A DNA stretch of 64,000 nucleotides from Azospirillum oryzae (GCF_008364795.1 NZ_VTTM01000001.1:186001-250000), one strand, 5' to 3'. Positions 17,994-26,513 are shown, counted from the first letter of the stretch. Program-made: numbers and translations. The notes: generated from the letters alone by a model not told the origin.

Positions 17994-20405
17994 TCAGGCG
18001 CGGAGATTTCCACCGGTCGCCTTGACCACCGCCGCAACGATTTTCTGGCCGACCGCTTCGATCGCCTCATCGGTCAAGGTTGCGGCGGTCGGCTGGTAGG
18101 TGACCGAGACGGCGACCGACTTGCGTCCCTCGCCCACCCCCGGTCCCTCATAGACGTCGAACACTGCGACATCCTTGACCAGCGCCTTGTCGGCGCCCTT
18201 CACGGCGCGGAGGATTTTGTCGGCCTCCACCTTGCGGTCGACGACGAAGGCGAAATCGCGCTCCACCGGCTGGAAGGAGGAGAGCTGCACCATCGGCTTG
18301 GCGGTGCCGCCCTTCTTCTTGGGCAGCGGCACGGCGTCCAGCATCACCTCGAAGCCGACGACCGGCCCCTTGACGCCCAGAGCCTCCAGCACCGACGGAT
18401 GGATCTCGCCGAAGCGGGCCATCACGGTGGGGCCGAGTCGCAGCACGCCGGACCGGCCGGGATGGTACCAGCCCGGCGCGTCGGTGGTGACCTGCAGGTT
18501 GCCGGCGGGGGCGCCGACCGACTCCAGAACCGCCAGAGCGTCGGCCTTGGCGTCGAACACGTCGACGCCGCGCGCCTTCTCCGCCCAATGGCGCGGCACC
18601 GCCGCCCCGGCGCGGATGCCGGCGGCGACCGAATCCTGCCCGTCCGGCGCCGGGGTGCGGAAGGCCGCCCCGACCTCGAACAGCCGCACGTCGGCGAAGC
18701 CGCGGTCGGCGTTGCGGCCGGCGGCCTGGATCAGGTTCGGCAGGATCGACGGGCGCATGACGTCCAGGTCGCTGCTGATCGGGTTGACCAGCCGCAGGCC
18801 GGGCTCGATGCCGCCGAACAGCTCGGCGACCGGACCGGACAGGAAGGACCAGGTCACCGCCTCCGACAGGCCGCGGGCGGCCAGCGTCCGCTTCGCCAGC
18901 GCGACGCGGCGCTGCTTCAGCGTCAGGGCCGGACGGGTCAGCACCGTCTCGCGCGGCAGCGGCGTCGCCGGGATGGCGTCGAAACCGTGGACGCGCAGCA
19001 CCTCCTCGACCAGATCGGCCTCGCCATGGACATCGGCGCGCCAGGACGGGATGCCGACGCGCAGCCGGCCCTCCTCGTCCTCGCCCTCGATGGTGAAGCC
19101 CAGATCCATCAGGATCTGCACCTGACGGTCGCGCGGCAGCTCGACGCCGCCCAGCGCCGCGACCCGCCCGGCCCGCAGGGTCAGGCTGCGCTTCCAGTCC
19201 GGTTCGGCCCCGGCGACCACCAGTTCCGACGGCTCGCCGCCGCACAGCTCCAGGATCAGGCGGGTGGCGCGCTCCATGCCGGCGAACACCGCGGCCGGGT
19301 CGACGCCGCGCTCGAAGCGGTAGCGCGCATCGGAGTCGATGCCCAGCCGGCGGCCGGTCTGCGCCGTGCGCACCGGATCGAACAGCGCGGCCTCGACGAA
19401 GACGTTGACGGTCTGCTCGGTGCAGCCGGTCGGCTCGCCGCCGACGATGCCGGCCAGAGCCTCGGCGCGCTCGTCGTCGGCCACCACGGTCATGGCGCCG
19501 TCCAGGGCGTATTCCTTGCCGTTCAGCGCCGCCAGCGTCTCACCCTCGCGGCCCATACGGACGGTGATGTTGCCCTTCACCGTGTCGGCGTCGAAGACGT
19601 GCAGCGGTCGGGCGGCGTCGAAGGTCAGGTAGTTGGTGATGTCGACCAGCGCCGAGATCGGACGCAGGCCGATCGACACCAGCTTGTCCTGCAGCCACTT
19701 CGGCGACGGGCCGTTCTTCACGCCGCGGATGTAGCGACCGACGAACAGCGGGCAAGCCTCCGGCGCATCAATGCTCACGCCGATCGGGCTGGCGAAGCGG
19801 CCTTCGACCGGGGTGGTGTCGAGATGCCCGGCGGTCAGCGGCTTCAGCGTACCCATGCCGGCGGCGGCGAGGTCGCGGGCGATGCCGCGCACGCCGGCGC
19901 AGTCGGCGCGGTCGGGCGTCAGGTTGATGTCGATGACCGGATCGTTCAGCCCGGCATAGTCGGCGAAGCCGGCACCGACGGGCGCGTCGTCCGGCAGCTC
20001 GATGATGCCTTCATGCTCGTCCGACAACTTCAGCTCGCGCTTGGAGCACATCATGCCGTTCGACTCGACGCCGCGGATGACGCCCTTCTTCAGCGTGATG
20101 TCGGAACCGGGGACATAGGTCCCCTCCGGCGCGAAGACGCCCTTCATGCCGGCGCGCGCGTTCGGAGCGCCGCAGACCACCTGCAGGGTGCCGGCGCCGG
20201 TATCGACCATCAGCACGCGCAGCTTGTCGGCGTCCGGGTGCTTCTCGGCCGAGACGACATGGGCGACGCGGAAGGGCGCCAGCTCCTTCGACCGGTCATG
20301 GACGCCTTCCACCTCAAGCCCGAGGGCGGTCAGCTTCTCCGTGATCTGGTCGAGCGAGGCGTCGGTCTCCAGATGGTCCTTCAGCCAGGACAGCGTGAAC
20401 TTCAT
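17994..20405 (-). CDS. pheT: Phenylalanine--tRNA ligase beta subunit
   Basis: PheT pairs with PheS in the alpha2-beta2 enzyme that charges tRNA-Phe; beta provides tRNA binding and editing. The 803-aa product starts MKFTLSWLKDHLETD, contains the EMAP/tRNA-binding domain (about 40-150), B3/B4 editing and B5 regions, and ends with the ferredoxin-like anticodon-binding domain (SSFQPVERDFAFVVD ... ). It lies 12 nt after pheS on the minus strand and ends the operon before the terminator at 17923-17954. Confidence 0.98.
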   Translation of the reverse strand: MKFTLSWLKDHLETDASLDQITEKLTALGLEVEGVHDRSKELAPFRVAHVVSAEKHPDADKLRVLMVDTGAGTLQVVCGAPNARAGMKGVFAPEGTYVPGSDITLKKGVIRGVESNGMMCSKRELKLSDEHEGIIELPDDAPVGAGFADYAGLNDPVIDINLTPDRADCAGVRGIARDLAAAGMGTLKPLTAGHLDTTPVEGRFASPIGVSIDAPEACPLFVGRYIRGVKNGPSPKWLQDKLVSIGLRPISALVDITNYLTFDAARPLHVFDADTVKGNITVRMGREGETLAALNGKEYALDGAMTVVADDERAEALAGIVGGEPTGCTEQTVNVFVEAALFDPVRTAQTGRRLGIDSDARYRFERGVDPAAVFAGMERATRLILELCGGEPSELVVAGAEPDWKRSLTLRAGRVAALGGVELPRDRQVQILMDLGFTIEGEDEEGRLRVGIPSWRADVHGEADLVEEVLRVHGFDAIPATPLPRETVLTRPALTLKQRRVALAKRTLAARGLSEAVTWSFLSGPVAELFGGIEPGLRLVNPISSDLDVMRPSILPNLIQAAGRNADRGFADVRLFEVGAAFRTPAPDGQDSVAAGIRAGAAVPRHWAEKARGVDVFDAKADALAVLESVGAPAGNLQVTTDAPGWYHPGRSGVLRLGPTVMARFGEIHPSVLEALGVKGPVVGFEVMLDAVPLPKKKGGTAKPMVQLSSFQPVERDFAFVVDRKVEADKILRAVKGADKALVKDVAVFDVYEGPGVGEGRKSVAVSVTYQPTAATLTDEAIEAVGQKIVAAVVKATGGNLRA

Positions 20406-20417
20406 GGATCCGGCTCC

Positions 20418-21485
20418 TTAGCGCGTCAGGCCGTGGGCGATGTTGGGAATGTCGAGGGCCGCGAAGCCGTAATGCTTCAGCCAGCGCAGGTCGGCTTCGA
20501 AGAAGGTGCGCAGGTCGGGGATGCCGTATTTCAGCATGGCGACGCGCTCCACCCCCATGCCGAAGGCGAAGCCCTGGTAGCGGGTACTGTCGATGCCGCA
20601 GGCTTCCAGCACGTTCGGGTGGACCATGCCGCAGCCGAGGATCTCCAGCCAGTCGCCGTAGTTGCCCAGCTTCAGCTCCCCGCCCTTGCGCGAGCAGCCG
20701 ATATCGACCTCCGCCGACGGTTCGGTGAAGGGGAAGAAGCTGGGGCGGAAGCGCAGCGGCAGATCGTCCACATCGAAGAAGGCACGGCAGAACTCCACGA
20801 GGCAGCCCTTCAGGTGCCCCATGTTGGTCGCCTCGTCGATGACCAGCCCCTCGATCTGGTGGAACATCGGGGTGTGGGTCATGTCGTAGTCGGAGCGGTA
20901 GGTCCGCCCCGGCGCGATGATGCGGATCGGCGGCTTGTTGTTCAGCATGGTGCGGACCTGCACCGGGCTGGTGTGGGTGCGCAGCAGCATCTTCTTGTCA
21001 CCCGAATCGGGCAGATAGAAGGTGTCGTGCATGTCGCGCGCCGGGTGGCCGGGCGGGAAGTTCAGGGCGGTGAAGTTGTGGAAATCATCCTCGATGTCCG
21101 GCCCTTCGGCGACCGAGAAGCCCATCTCGGCGAAGATGGCGATCATCTCGTCCATCGTCTGGCTGATCGGGTGGATGCGCCCTTCCGTCTCCGGGCGGAC
21201 CGGCAGGGTGACGTCGACCCGTTCGGCCTCCAGCCGCGCCTTCAGGTGGGCGGCGGCGAGGTCGGCCTTGCGCACGTCGATGGCGGCGGCGATCTCGTCC
21301 TTCAGCGCGTTCAGCGCCTGACCGCGCTCCTTGCGCTCGTCCGGCGTGAGGTTCCCCAACTCCTTCATGAAGCCGGTGATGCGCCCCTTCTTGCCGAGCG
21401 CGGAGACCCGCACCTCGTCCAGCGCCGAAAGGTCGGCGGCGGCGTTGACCTGCGACAGAAGTTCGTCTTTCAGCGCGTCGAGCAT
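20418..21485 (-). CDS. pheS: Phenylalanine--tRNA ligase alpha subunit
   Basis: The catalytic class II subunit, 355 aa. An N-terminal coiled coil (about 1-85) is followed by the catalytic core with motif 2 [20 protein letters not shown], the [11 protein letters not shown] stretch and motif 3 [17 protein letters not shown] 21485 is chosen over longer in-frame readings because family proteins begin at the coiled coil. Preceded by a terminator-like hairpin at 21523-21559, which may adjust its expression relative to rplT. Confidence 0.98.
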   Translation of the reverse strand: MLDALKDELLSQVNAAADLSALDEVRVSALGKKGRITGFMKELGNLTPDERKERGQALNALKDEIAAAIDVRKADLAAAHLKARLEAERVDVTLPVRPETEGRIHPISQTMDEMIAIFAEMGFSVAEGPDIEDDFHNFTALNFPPGHPARDMHDTFYLPDSGDKKMLLRTHTSPVQVRTMLNNKPPIRIIAPGRTYRSDYDMTHTPMFHQIEGLVIDEATNMGHLKGCLVEFCRAFFDVDDLPLRFRPSFFPFTEPSAEVDIGCSRKGGELKLGNYGDWLEILGCGMVHPNVLEACGIDSTRYQGFAFGMGVERVAMLKYGIPDLRTFFEADLRWLKHYGFAALDIPNIAHGLTR

Positions 21486-21522
21486 GGCGGTTCCCGGCAA
21501 GCGTGGGGAAGAAAACGGTGCA

Positions 21523-21559
21523 AAAAGAAAAAGGGAGCCGGCCCAGCGGCCCGGCTCCC
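21523..21559 (-). terminator. Terminator or attenuator between rplT and pheS
   Basis: On the minus strand GGGAGCCGG and CCGGCTCCC form a perfect 9-bp stem with a 9-nt loop, followed by TTTTTCTTTT. It lies 60 nt after the rplT stop and 37 nt before pheS, in the middle of the syntenic unit. I saw no Phe-rich leader peptide. Confidence 0.85.
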
Positions 21560-21619
21560 TTCTCTTACAACTGACGCCGTGACGGCAAGCGTTCCCTTTT
21601 GAACGGGAAGCGCGAGGCG

Positions 21620-21991
21620 TTACGCGGCGGCCTTGGAGGCGAGCGCGGCCTGGGCCTTGTCCACCAGGGTCTTGAAGGCCTCCGGCTCGCGCGCGGCCAG
21701 ATCGGACAGGACCTTGCGGTCGATCTCGATGCCGGCCAGCTTGATGCCGTTGATGAAGCGCGAGTAGGTCAGGCCGTACTGACGGACGCCGGCGTTGATG
21801 CGCTGGATCCACAGGCCGCGGAAATCGCGCTTCTTATTGCGGCGGTCGCGGTAGGCGTAACGAAGCGCCTTTTCGACCTTCTCGATCGCAATGCGGAAAT
21901 TCTTGGAATTGCGACCCCGGTAGCCCTTGGCGAGCTTCAGGATCTTGCGGTGACGGGCGTGCGTCGTGACGCCGCGCTTAACACGAGCCAT
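21620..21991 (-). CDS. rplT: 50S ribosomal protein L20
   Basis: L20 binds 23S rRNA and is needed early in 50S assembly. The 123-aa product begins [20 protein letters not shown] and contains the basic [14 protein letters not shown] and [20 protein letters not shown] stretches typical of L20. It lies 35 nt after rpmI. In many bacteria L20 feedback-regulates the operon through the mRNA; no such site can be stated here. Confidence 0.99.
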   Translation of the reverse strand: MARVKRGVTTHARHRKILKLAKGYRGRNSKNFRIAIEKVEKALRYAYRDRRNKKRDFRGLWIQRINAGVRQYGLTYSRFINGIKLAGIEIDRKVLSDLAAREPEAFKTLVDKAQAALASKAAA

Positions 21992-22026
21992 GGTTCAGTC
22001 CTTCCGAATTCTATGATGTGCCGAGA

Positions 22027-22227
22027 TCAGGCGTTGCGCAGCCAGTTCTTCAGCACCGTGCGGGCGTTGGAGTCGCACAGGGTCATCATGCCGCGCGCGT
22101 TGCGCTTCATGTTCGGGGACTTCTGTTCCAGGCAGTGGCGCTTGTAGGCGGCCTGAGCGCGGACCTTACCCGTGGCGGTCACCTTGAAGCGCTTCTTGGC
22201 GCCGCTCTTCGTCTTCAGCTTGGGCAT
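22027..22227 (-). CDS. rpmI: 50S ribosomal protein L35
   Basis: The 66-aa basic protein begins [20 protein letters not shown], the L35 signature. It is the first gene of the rpmI-rplT-pheS-pheT unit. infC, which usually precedes rpmI, is not here: the next 330 bp are non-coding and then comes the AT-rich cassette, so infC lies elsewhere or was displaced. Confidence 0.98.
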   Translation of the reverse strand: MPKLKTKSGAKKRFKVTATGKVRAQAAYKRHCLEQKSPNMKRNARGMMTLCDSNARTVLKNWLRNA

Positions 22228-22464
22228 TTTCGTTTCCTAGAGGGAAATGAGGCGGAATTCCATCGGACGGTTGGGCATGCCCTGAGCCATACGGCCCAGC
22301 CTCGCCGCCCGTGGAAGGATGCGCTTATACGCGCGGGGGCGGCGGGATGCAAGGAGGATGTGGGGGTGTGCCTTTGCAGAATACCGCACAGCCAAGGAGC
22401 GCGCTCCGGTTCCCGCTTTCCAGACCATTCCAGTCCACCAGACGGCACACCGGAGGGTGTTAAT

Positions 22465-22493
22465 TTGCGATTGATTTATCACTTGAGTATACC
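22465..22493 (+). promoter_or_regulatory. Candidate sigma-70 promoter reading into the AT-rich cassette
   Basis: TTGCGA (22465-22470) and TATACC (22488-22493) with 17-bp spacing lie outside the left inverted repeat and point inward, so they could drive whichever gene occupies the left end. Upstream, 22228-22440 is GC-rich non-coding sequence with no feature I can name except the palindrome GGAGCGCGCTCC near 22397; base composition drops sharply from about 22450. Confidence 0.4.
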
Positions 22494-22558
22494 TTTGCCA
22501 TCTGGCAACCTGCTAGCGATCGATGCGCATAGGCGCAATTTCTAACCACTATCGAAAT

Positions 22559-22576
22559 TGATAACTAGGAATTATG
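22559..22576 (+). repeat. Left inverted repeat (IR-L), includes start codon
   Basis: TGATAACTAGGAATTATG. The last three bases are the ATG of the pentapeptide gene. It is identical over 18 bp to the reverse complement of 25190-25207. Inside it ATAA-N7-TTAT (22561-22575) is symmetric around a 7-bp spacer, a shape common to tyrosine-recombinase crossover sites. Confidence 0.95.
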
Positions 22577-24055
22577 GGAAGCAAGCGGCCAACTGACGTA
22601 AGCACTGCTTTCGTCCTCGATAACCCGGTTGATGTCACGCTGAATTTCTCGGAGATGGAGTCTTTTACGACCAGATCTCAAGAAATTAGGCGCTCGCTTC
22701 TCACAGGCCTTCACACTAAGCGCCACCATCTGAGGCCAGCCAATATCGTACTATCGACGATTCGAGACTTTGAATCGGACGCAGGCTTGTTCGAATACGT
22801 AGATTTCAAGGACTCCTTTGCTGAGCGTTCGGTGTTCCGCGGATGCTCCTTCGATTTCGCAGCGATAATCAACTGCGACTTTGAGGCGGTTGAGTTCGAA
22901 AATTGCCATTTTCACAATGTTTCGATCACAGGGACAACATTCCGCAATGTGCTCTTTAAGAATTGCGCGCTGGACCATATGGTTATTGAGCTCTGCAAGT
23001 TCTTTGATTGCAAATTCTTGGACTGCACAACCTCAAACAAGCTTTTTGATTTTTGCCTTTTCTCCAACCCGATTATTCACAACACTAATTTGCAAATTCA
23101 AACCCTGATTGGAAACTTTGGAATATATAAAGAGGCTATCACCGCCAGTGCAATTCGGGACAGAAGCATCGACGAGGAATTTTGCCTGTTGGGCGCTCAG
23201 GACATCGCTTCATATCCAGTATCCACTCCAATCGAGGCATTCAAAGTATCTCATTTTTTGGACCGCGATGCCACGTTAGCGGGTTCGAACGTCTTTGAAG
23301 CGACCTTTGCGCTTGATAGCTGGATCGGCACTGCCAAAATCCCACTTACTTTCACAAATATCCTAACACTCTACATGGAGTTTCTGCTGGACCTCTATGA
23401 AAGCGGCAAAATTATTGTCTTTCCGATATTGAAACTTCATTCGCTTACCGGAGCTCTGGTTGAGCATGCGTCGATCCCAACGGCCGCAATGACGCCGATC
23501 TACGGCGTTCATATGACGCTCGCCCGCATTGCAGAAGCATACCTCGCTGCGGTCACATCGACCACAAAGCGCTTGGGGAGCATAGCGTCCATTTTGGTGA
23601 ATGGCCCATTAGATCCCGGTCATTATTTGGCTAACTATCCCTATATCTTCGCACGGCCAGGCATTGCGATTGTCAGCATAAAGAAACACAACTCACCAAA
23701 CGAGATGTTTCTGGCATGGGACACCATTGCCGACATGATTCCCTTCGTTGCGTTGTTCATGGCCTCTAGATTCAAAATTGAGGTTGCTTCCTACGGAGGC
23801 ACCTCCTCCCAGATGGTCGAGAGCCAGAGTGGAAGCAATTTAGAGTTAGGAAAGAGTCTTCTTCCAGGAAAGAGCTTGTTTGCGGTCAATCTCGGCTTCG
23901 ATCAAGATAGTAGCCATCTTTACGGCCTGAAAATTAAGTCGATATTCCCAGGAAATTTGCTGGTTGAGCTTAGCCTCCAGCTATCAATTAGGCAGGTGAC
24001 TGCGTCACGATTACTTCTTCTGAAGATACTAAATGGTGGAGAGCGAAAAGAGTGA
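22574..24055 (+). CDS. Pentapeptide-repeat protein of unknown function (cassette gene 1)
   Basis: The 493-aa protein has a short N-terminal region and a degenerate pentapeptide-repeat block (about 73-175) with regular F/C spacing, for example FRGCSFDFAAIINCDF and CKFFDCKFLDC. A long C-terminal part (about 180-493) matches no family I recognise and has no clear membrane segment. The start codon lies in the left inverted repeat, with a TAA stop in frame just upstream and AGGA only 3 nt from the ATG. The base composition is far more AT-rich than the neighbourhood, so the gene is probably acquired. Its end overlaps the convergent PLP-enzyme gene by 27 bp. Confidence 0.8.
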   Translation: MGSKRPTDVSTAFVLDNPVDVTLNFSEMESFTTRSQEIRRSLLTGLHTKRHHLRPANIVLSTIRDFESDAGLFEYVDFKDSFAERSVFRGCSFDFAAIINCDFEAVEFENCHFHNVSITGTTFRNVLFKNCALDHMVIELCKFFDCKFLDCTTSNKLFDFCLFSNPIIHNTNLQIQTLIGNFGIYKEAITASAIRDRSIDEEFCLLGAQDIASYPVSTPIEAFKVSHFLDRDATLAGSNVFEATFALDSWIGTAKIPLTFTNILTLYMEFLLDLYESGKIIVFPILKLHSLTGALVEHASIPTAAMTPIYGVHMTLARIAEAYLAAVTSTTKRLGSIASILVNGPLDPGHYLANYPYIFARPGIAIVSIKKHNSPNEMFLAWDTIADMIPFVALFMASRFKIEVASYGGTSSQMVESQSGSNLELGKSLLPGKSLFAVNLGFDQDSSHLYGLKIKSIFPGNLLVELSLQLSIRQVTASRLLLLKILNGGERKE

Positions 24056-25192
24056 TAGTATTCTTACGGCTTCTTGTAGATCTGTCTCTTTAGAGAAATA
24101 GCTGAAACGAACGAACTCACGCGAAGGATCGATCGCAAAATACATGTTTGCCCCAACAATCACAGGCATTCCATGCTCTGAACAATGCTGTAGCAACCGC
24201 TCGCGCCTTTGAACATACGGCTTATCCAGAGAATCATAGGCTACCGACGCAGAACCGATGAAGCCGTTTTGCATCGGTGACATAGTAACCCGCGTACCGA
24301 TGCACCGAACGGAAAGATTTCTGTGCAAGTTTAGAATTTGTCGATTCGCGGTTTGCAGCATCATAAAGAATCGCTCTGGTTCTGAGAGCAACTTTACTGC
24401 AAAATCAAGGCTGAACCTATCGATCGAGCCTTGGACCTGCTCACGCGCGAGCTGTAGCTGACGGCAGCGATGCTCGCCGTGAATAATGGTAGAAACCCTT
24501 GGCCCGTTGATTCCCATGCCTTTGAAGGGACTACGGATCTTTATGATCCGTGGATCGCGCGCATGGCTGTAATCTGCCAAATGAGGGGGCGTCAGCTGCT
24601 CTGTGGCCTCGTCGATTACCAGTACATCGTGTTTACTCATGCAGTGCAGAATGGCATCCAGGTGACTGACATCGTAATTTGAGCCTATACCAAATCTAGG
24701 CTGAGTGATCCAGATGACTTTAGGATGACTAAAATCAATCAAATCCAAGTTAATATTGAATTTCTCATTGAAATAGGTTGGCGCAAGACAAACGTTGAAC
24801 GACAAATATTGTGCTTGCTTATAGCTCGCAAAATAACAAGGCGTCTCGAATACAATGTATTCGAATCCGCGCATGTGACGGAGGTAAGCAAGGATAGAAA
24901 GCGATGCTGAGGTTGCCGAACTGCATAAACTCAGATCGTCGTTGGAATAGGTTTGCCCATCCCAGAGCCCCAGAGTTCCCGCTATCACTGCTTTTTCGTC
25001 TCGTAATCCGCCATCGTAATCACTTGTATAAGCACGAATTGATTCGAGACCAAATTCGAAAGCGACTTCGGACCGATTTTCATACCAGTATGATGGATCG
25101 GCTGACACTCCGCCATCCTGCCGCAGCTTATTGAAATATTTGGCATTTATCCGATCAATGTCATCGGGAAAAAACACAGCGCGGTTGCTCAT
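24029..25192 (-). CDS. PLP-dependent aminotransferase-like enzyme (cassette gene 2)
   Basis: The 387-aa protein has a fold-type I PLP layout: phosphate-binding SSATSAS (91-97), a stacking aromatic at Y120/F121, Asp194 in VIDEAT for the pyridine nitrogen and Lys224 in SPFKGMGINGPRVS for the Schiff base. A C-terminal Arg in FVRFSYF may bind substrate carboxylate. The reaction is unknown. It starts inside the right inverted repeat, 12 nt after the recombinase stop, so in the present orientation it can be co-transcribed with the recombinase. AT-rich, probably acquired; cytoplasmic. Confidence 0.8.
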   Translation of the reverse strand: MSNRAVFFPDDIDRINAKYFNKLRQDGGVSADPSYWYENRSEVAFEFGLESIRAYTSDYDGGLRDEKAVIAGTLGLWDGQTYSNDDLSLCSSATSASLSILAYLRHMRGFEYIVFETPCYFASYKQAQYLSFNVCLAPTYFNEKFNINLDLIDFSHPKVIWITQPRFGIGSNYDVSHLDAILHCMSKHDVLVIDEATEQLTPPHLADYSHARDPRIIKIRSPFKGMGINGPRVSTIIHGEHRCRQLQLAREQVQGSIDRFSLDFAVKLLSEPERFFMMLQTANRQILNLHRNLSVRCIGTRVTMSPMQNGFIGSASVAYDSLDKPYVQRRERLLQHCSEHGMPVIVGANMYFAIDPSREFVRFSYFSKETDLQEAVRILSLFSLSTI

Positions 25193-25207
25193 AATTCCTA
25201 GTTATCA
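25190..25207 (-). repeat. Right inverted repeat (IR-R), includes a start and a stop codon
   Basis: On the minus strand this reads TGATAACTAGGAATTATG, identical to IR-L. Its first three bases are the recombinase stop codon and its last three are the ATG of the PLP-enzyme gene. Confidence 0.95.
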
Positions 25208-26161
25208 CCTCCCTCCCCGCATCCCCTCCGCCGCTTTGATCACCGCCGCCCGCAGGCTGGCGTCCGTCACCGTCGTGTAGATTTCTGTCGTCGAAATGCT
25301 CTGGTGCCCCAGCAGGCGTTGGACGAAGCGGATGTCCACCCCATTCTCCAGCAGCCGGGTCGCCGCCGTGTGCCGCAGCATGTGCGGAGTCACGCGGCGG
25401 GACAGTTGCGCCTCCTCGCCAATTCCCCGAATCAGCAAGCGGAGATGCTGGGTCGATGCCGGCCCGCCCGTTCCCGTCATCAGGAACCGGTCATGGTCAC
25501 ACCGCCGCGCGCCTGTCGCCCCCTGATAAGCCGTCACCAGGGCCGTCACCGCATCGTCGGGCAGAAACACCCGGCGCTGGCGACTGCCCTTGCCGACGAT
25601 GGTGATGACGCGGCCGGTCAGATCCACATCCTCCACCCGCATGCCGGCCAACTCGCCCACGCGCAACCCCGTGGCCAGCAGCACCTCCACCGCCACCAGC
25701 GCCGTGAAGGCGTCGTGTTCGGCCTTGCGGGCAGCACGCAGGGCCTTCACTTCGGTAACCCGCCCCGCAATCCCCGCCCCGGCAAGAGCGGCGCCCCGCA
25801 GGCGGCGCACCTCGTCGTCGGTCAGATTGCGCGGCAGGCGGCGCGGCAGGCGGATGCGGGCGTCCAGCCGGTGGAAGGGGCTGATCTCGATCACCTCGTC
25901 CAGTTCAAGCCAGCGGAACATCACCTTCAGGCAGGCGATCCGCCGCTTGACGCTGGTTTCCTTCAGCCGCCGCACCTCGAACAGGTGGCTGAGATAGCGG
26001 CGCAGCAGCGGGCGGTCCACCACCGCCACCGCCGTCGCGGGGCCGGCGAATCGCTCGAACTCGGCCAGATCGATGGTGTAGGCGCGCAGACTATGGGGCG
26101 ACAGGTTCTTGGCGACCCGGCAATGGGTCAGGAATTCGGCGCAAGCTTCAGCAAGGGTCAT
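25205..26161 (-). CDS. Tyrosine site-specific recombinase (XerC/D-like)
   Basis: The 318-aa protein has an N-terminal SAM-like core-binding domain (about 1-90) and a complete catalytic domain with R167 (GLRVGEL), K191 (VGKGSRQR), H260 and R263 (HMLRHTAAT), H286 (LLGHQSIST) and nucleophile Y295 (TTEIYTTV). Start 26161 fits the family; 26203 is a longer alternative. GC content matches the chromosome, unlike the cassette it abuts. The stop codon is the outer end of IR-R, so it is the natural candidate to act on the repeats. A role as chromosomal XerC is less likely, because no typical xerC neighbours are present. Confidence 0.93.
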   Translation of the reverse strand: MTLAEACAEFLTHCRVAKNLSPHSLRAYTIDLAEFERFAGPATAVAVVDRPLLRRYLSHLFEVRRLKETSVKRRIACLKVMFRWLELDEVIEISPFHRLDARIRLPRRLPRNLTDDEVRRLRGAALAGAGIAGRVTEVKALRAARKAEHDAFTALVAVEVLLATGLRVGELAGMRVEDVDLTGRVITIVGKGSRQRRVFLPDDAVTALVTAYQGATGARRCDHDRFLMTGTGGPASTQHLRLLIRGIGEEAQLSRRVTPHMLRHTAATRLLENGVDIRFVQRLLGHQSISTTEIYTTVTDASLRAAVIKAAEGMRGGR

Positions 26162-26397
26162 GCCGATCCACCAGAGGCTCCCACCCACGGCCACCGCAGC
26201 CACAGGAATACGGGCGTATGTTATACCCGGCAGTCAGTAGGCCAGCCCCCGGTGAATGGCAAGCACGGCCAGCGCCTCCAGGCTCATCAGCCCGCATGAT
26301 AACGAAGCCGCGCAGTCCGGAATTCGCCCCATCCTTTCCCGTCGGCCGACCCGGTGATAGGATTGAGTACCTACGCCTTCAGGAGGTCTCAACGGCG

Positions 26398-26513
26398 ATG
26401 GAACATCACCGGGAAACTGTTTCACCCTGTTCCATCACCCGGCAGACCGCCGACCTACCGCCGAACCGCACCCCGTGGAACAGTCTCCAAAACCTGTTCC
26501 ACGACGTTCCAAC
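26398..26513. repeat. Dispersed TGGAACA/TTCCA intergenic repeat, copy 2 (upstream of ubiE)
   Basis: Two units 77 bp apart: TGGAACA at 26399 and 26476, each followed exactly 21 nt later by a TTCCA-like word (26420, 26497) and another 10 nt on (26430, 26507). CGTGGAACAG (26474-26483) and CTGTTCCACG (26494-26503) form a perfect 10-bp dyad. CCGCACCC precedes the second TGGAACA in both copies. The remainder of 26162-26625 shows nothing else I can name. Confidence 0.65.

Larger units (their letters stand above)
22559..25207. mobile_element. Putative invertible two-gene segment
   Basis: A 2649-bp AT-rich block lies between perfect 18-bp inverted repeats and holds two convergent genes whose 3' ends overlap by 27 bp. 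Each gene starts at the inner edge of a repeat. The outer edge of the right repeat is the stop codon of a tyrosine recombinase. Inversion would swap which gene follows the recombinase by 12 nt and preserve every frame. No target-site duplication flanks the repeats, which argues against a simple transposon. Inversion itself is inferred. Confidence 0.7.

Noticed and set aside
17796..21602. A 1268-codon plus-strand open frame
   Set aside because: Antisense to pheT and pheS. Its composition (His, Arg, Gly, Asp, Gln) is that of a shadow frame, and it has no recognisable domain.
22215..22448. A 77-codon minus-strand frame upstream of rpmI, considered as an infC remnant
   Set aside because: The translation shows no resemblance to IF-3 and the composition is that of a chance frame in non-coding DNA.
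22559..25207. Terminal inverted repeats of an ordinary transposon
   Set aside because: There is no transposase inside and no target-site duplication outside, and the repeats carry precisely placed start and stop codons, which fits an inversion switch better.
26162..26400. A tRNA attachment site for the recombinase
   Set aside because: No cloverleaf, no T-arm GGTTCGAATCC-like sequence and no direct repeat of a tRNA end was seen on either side.
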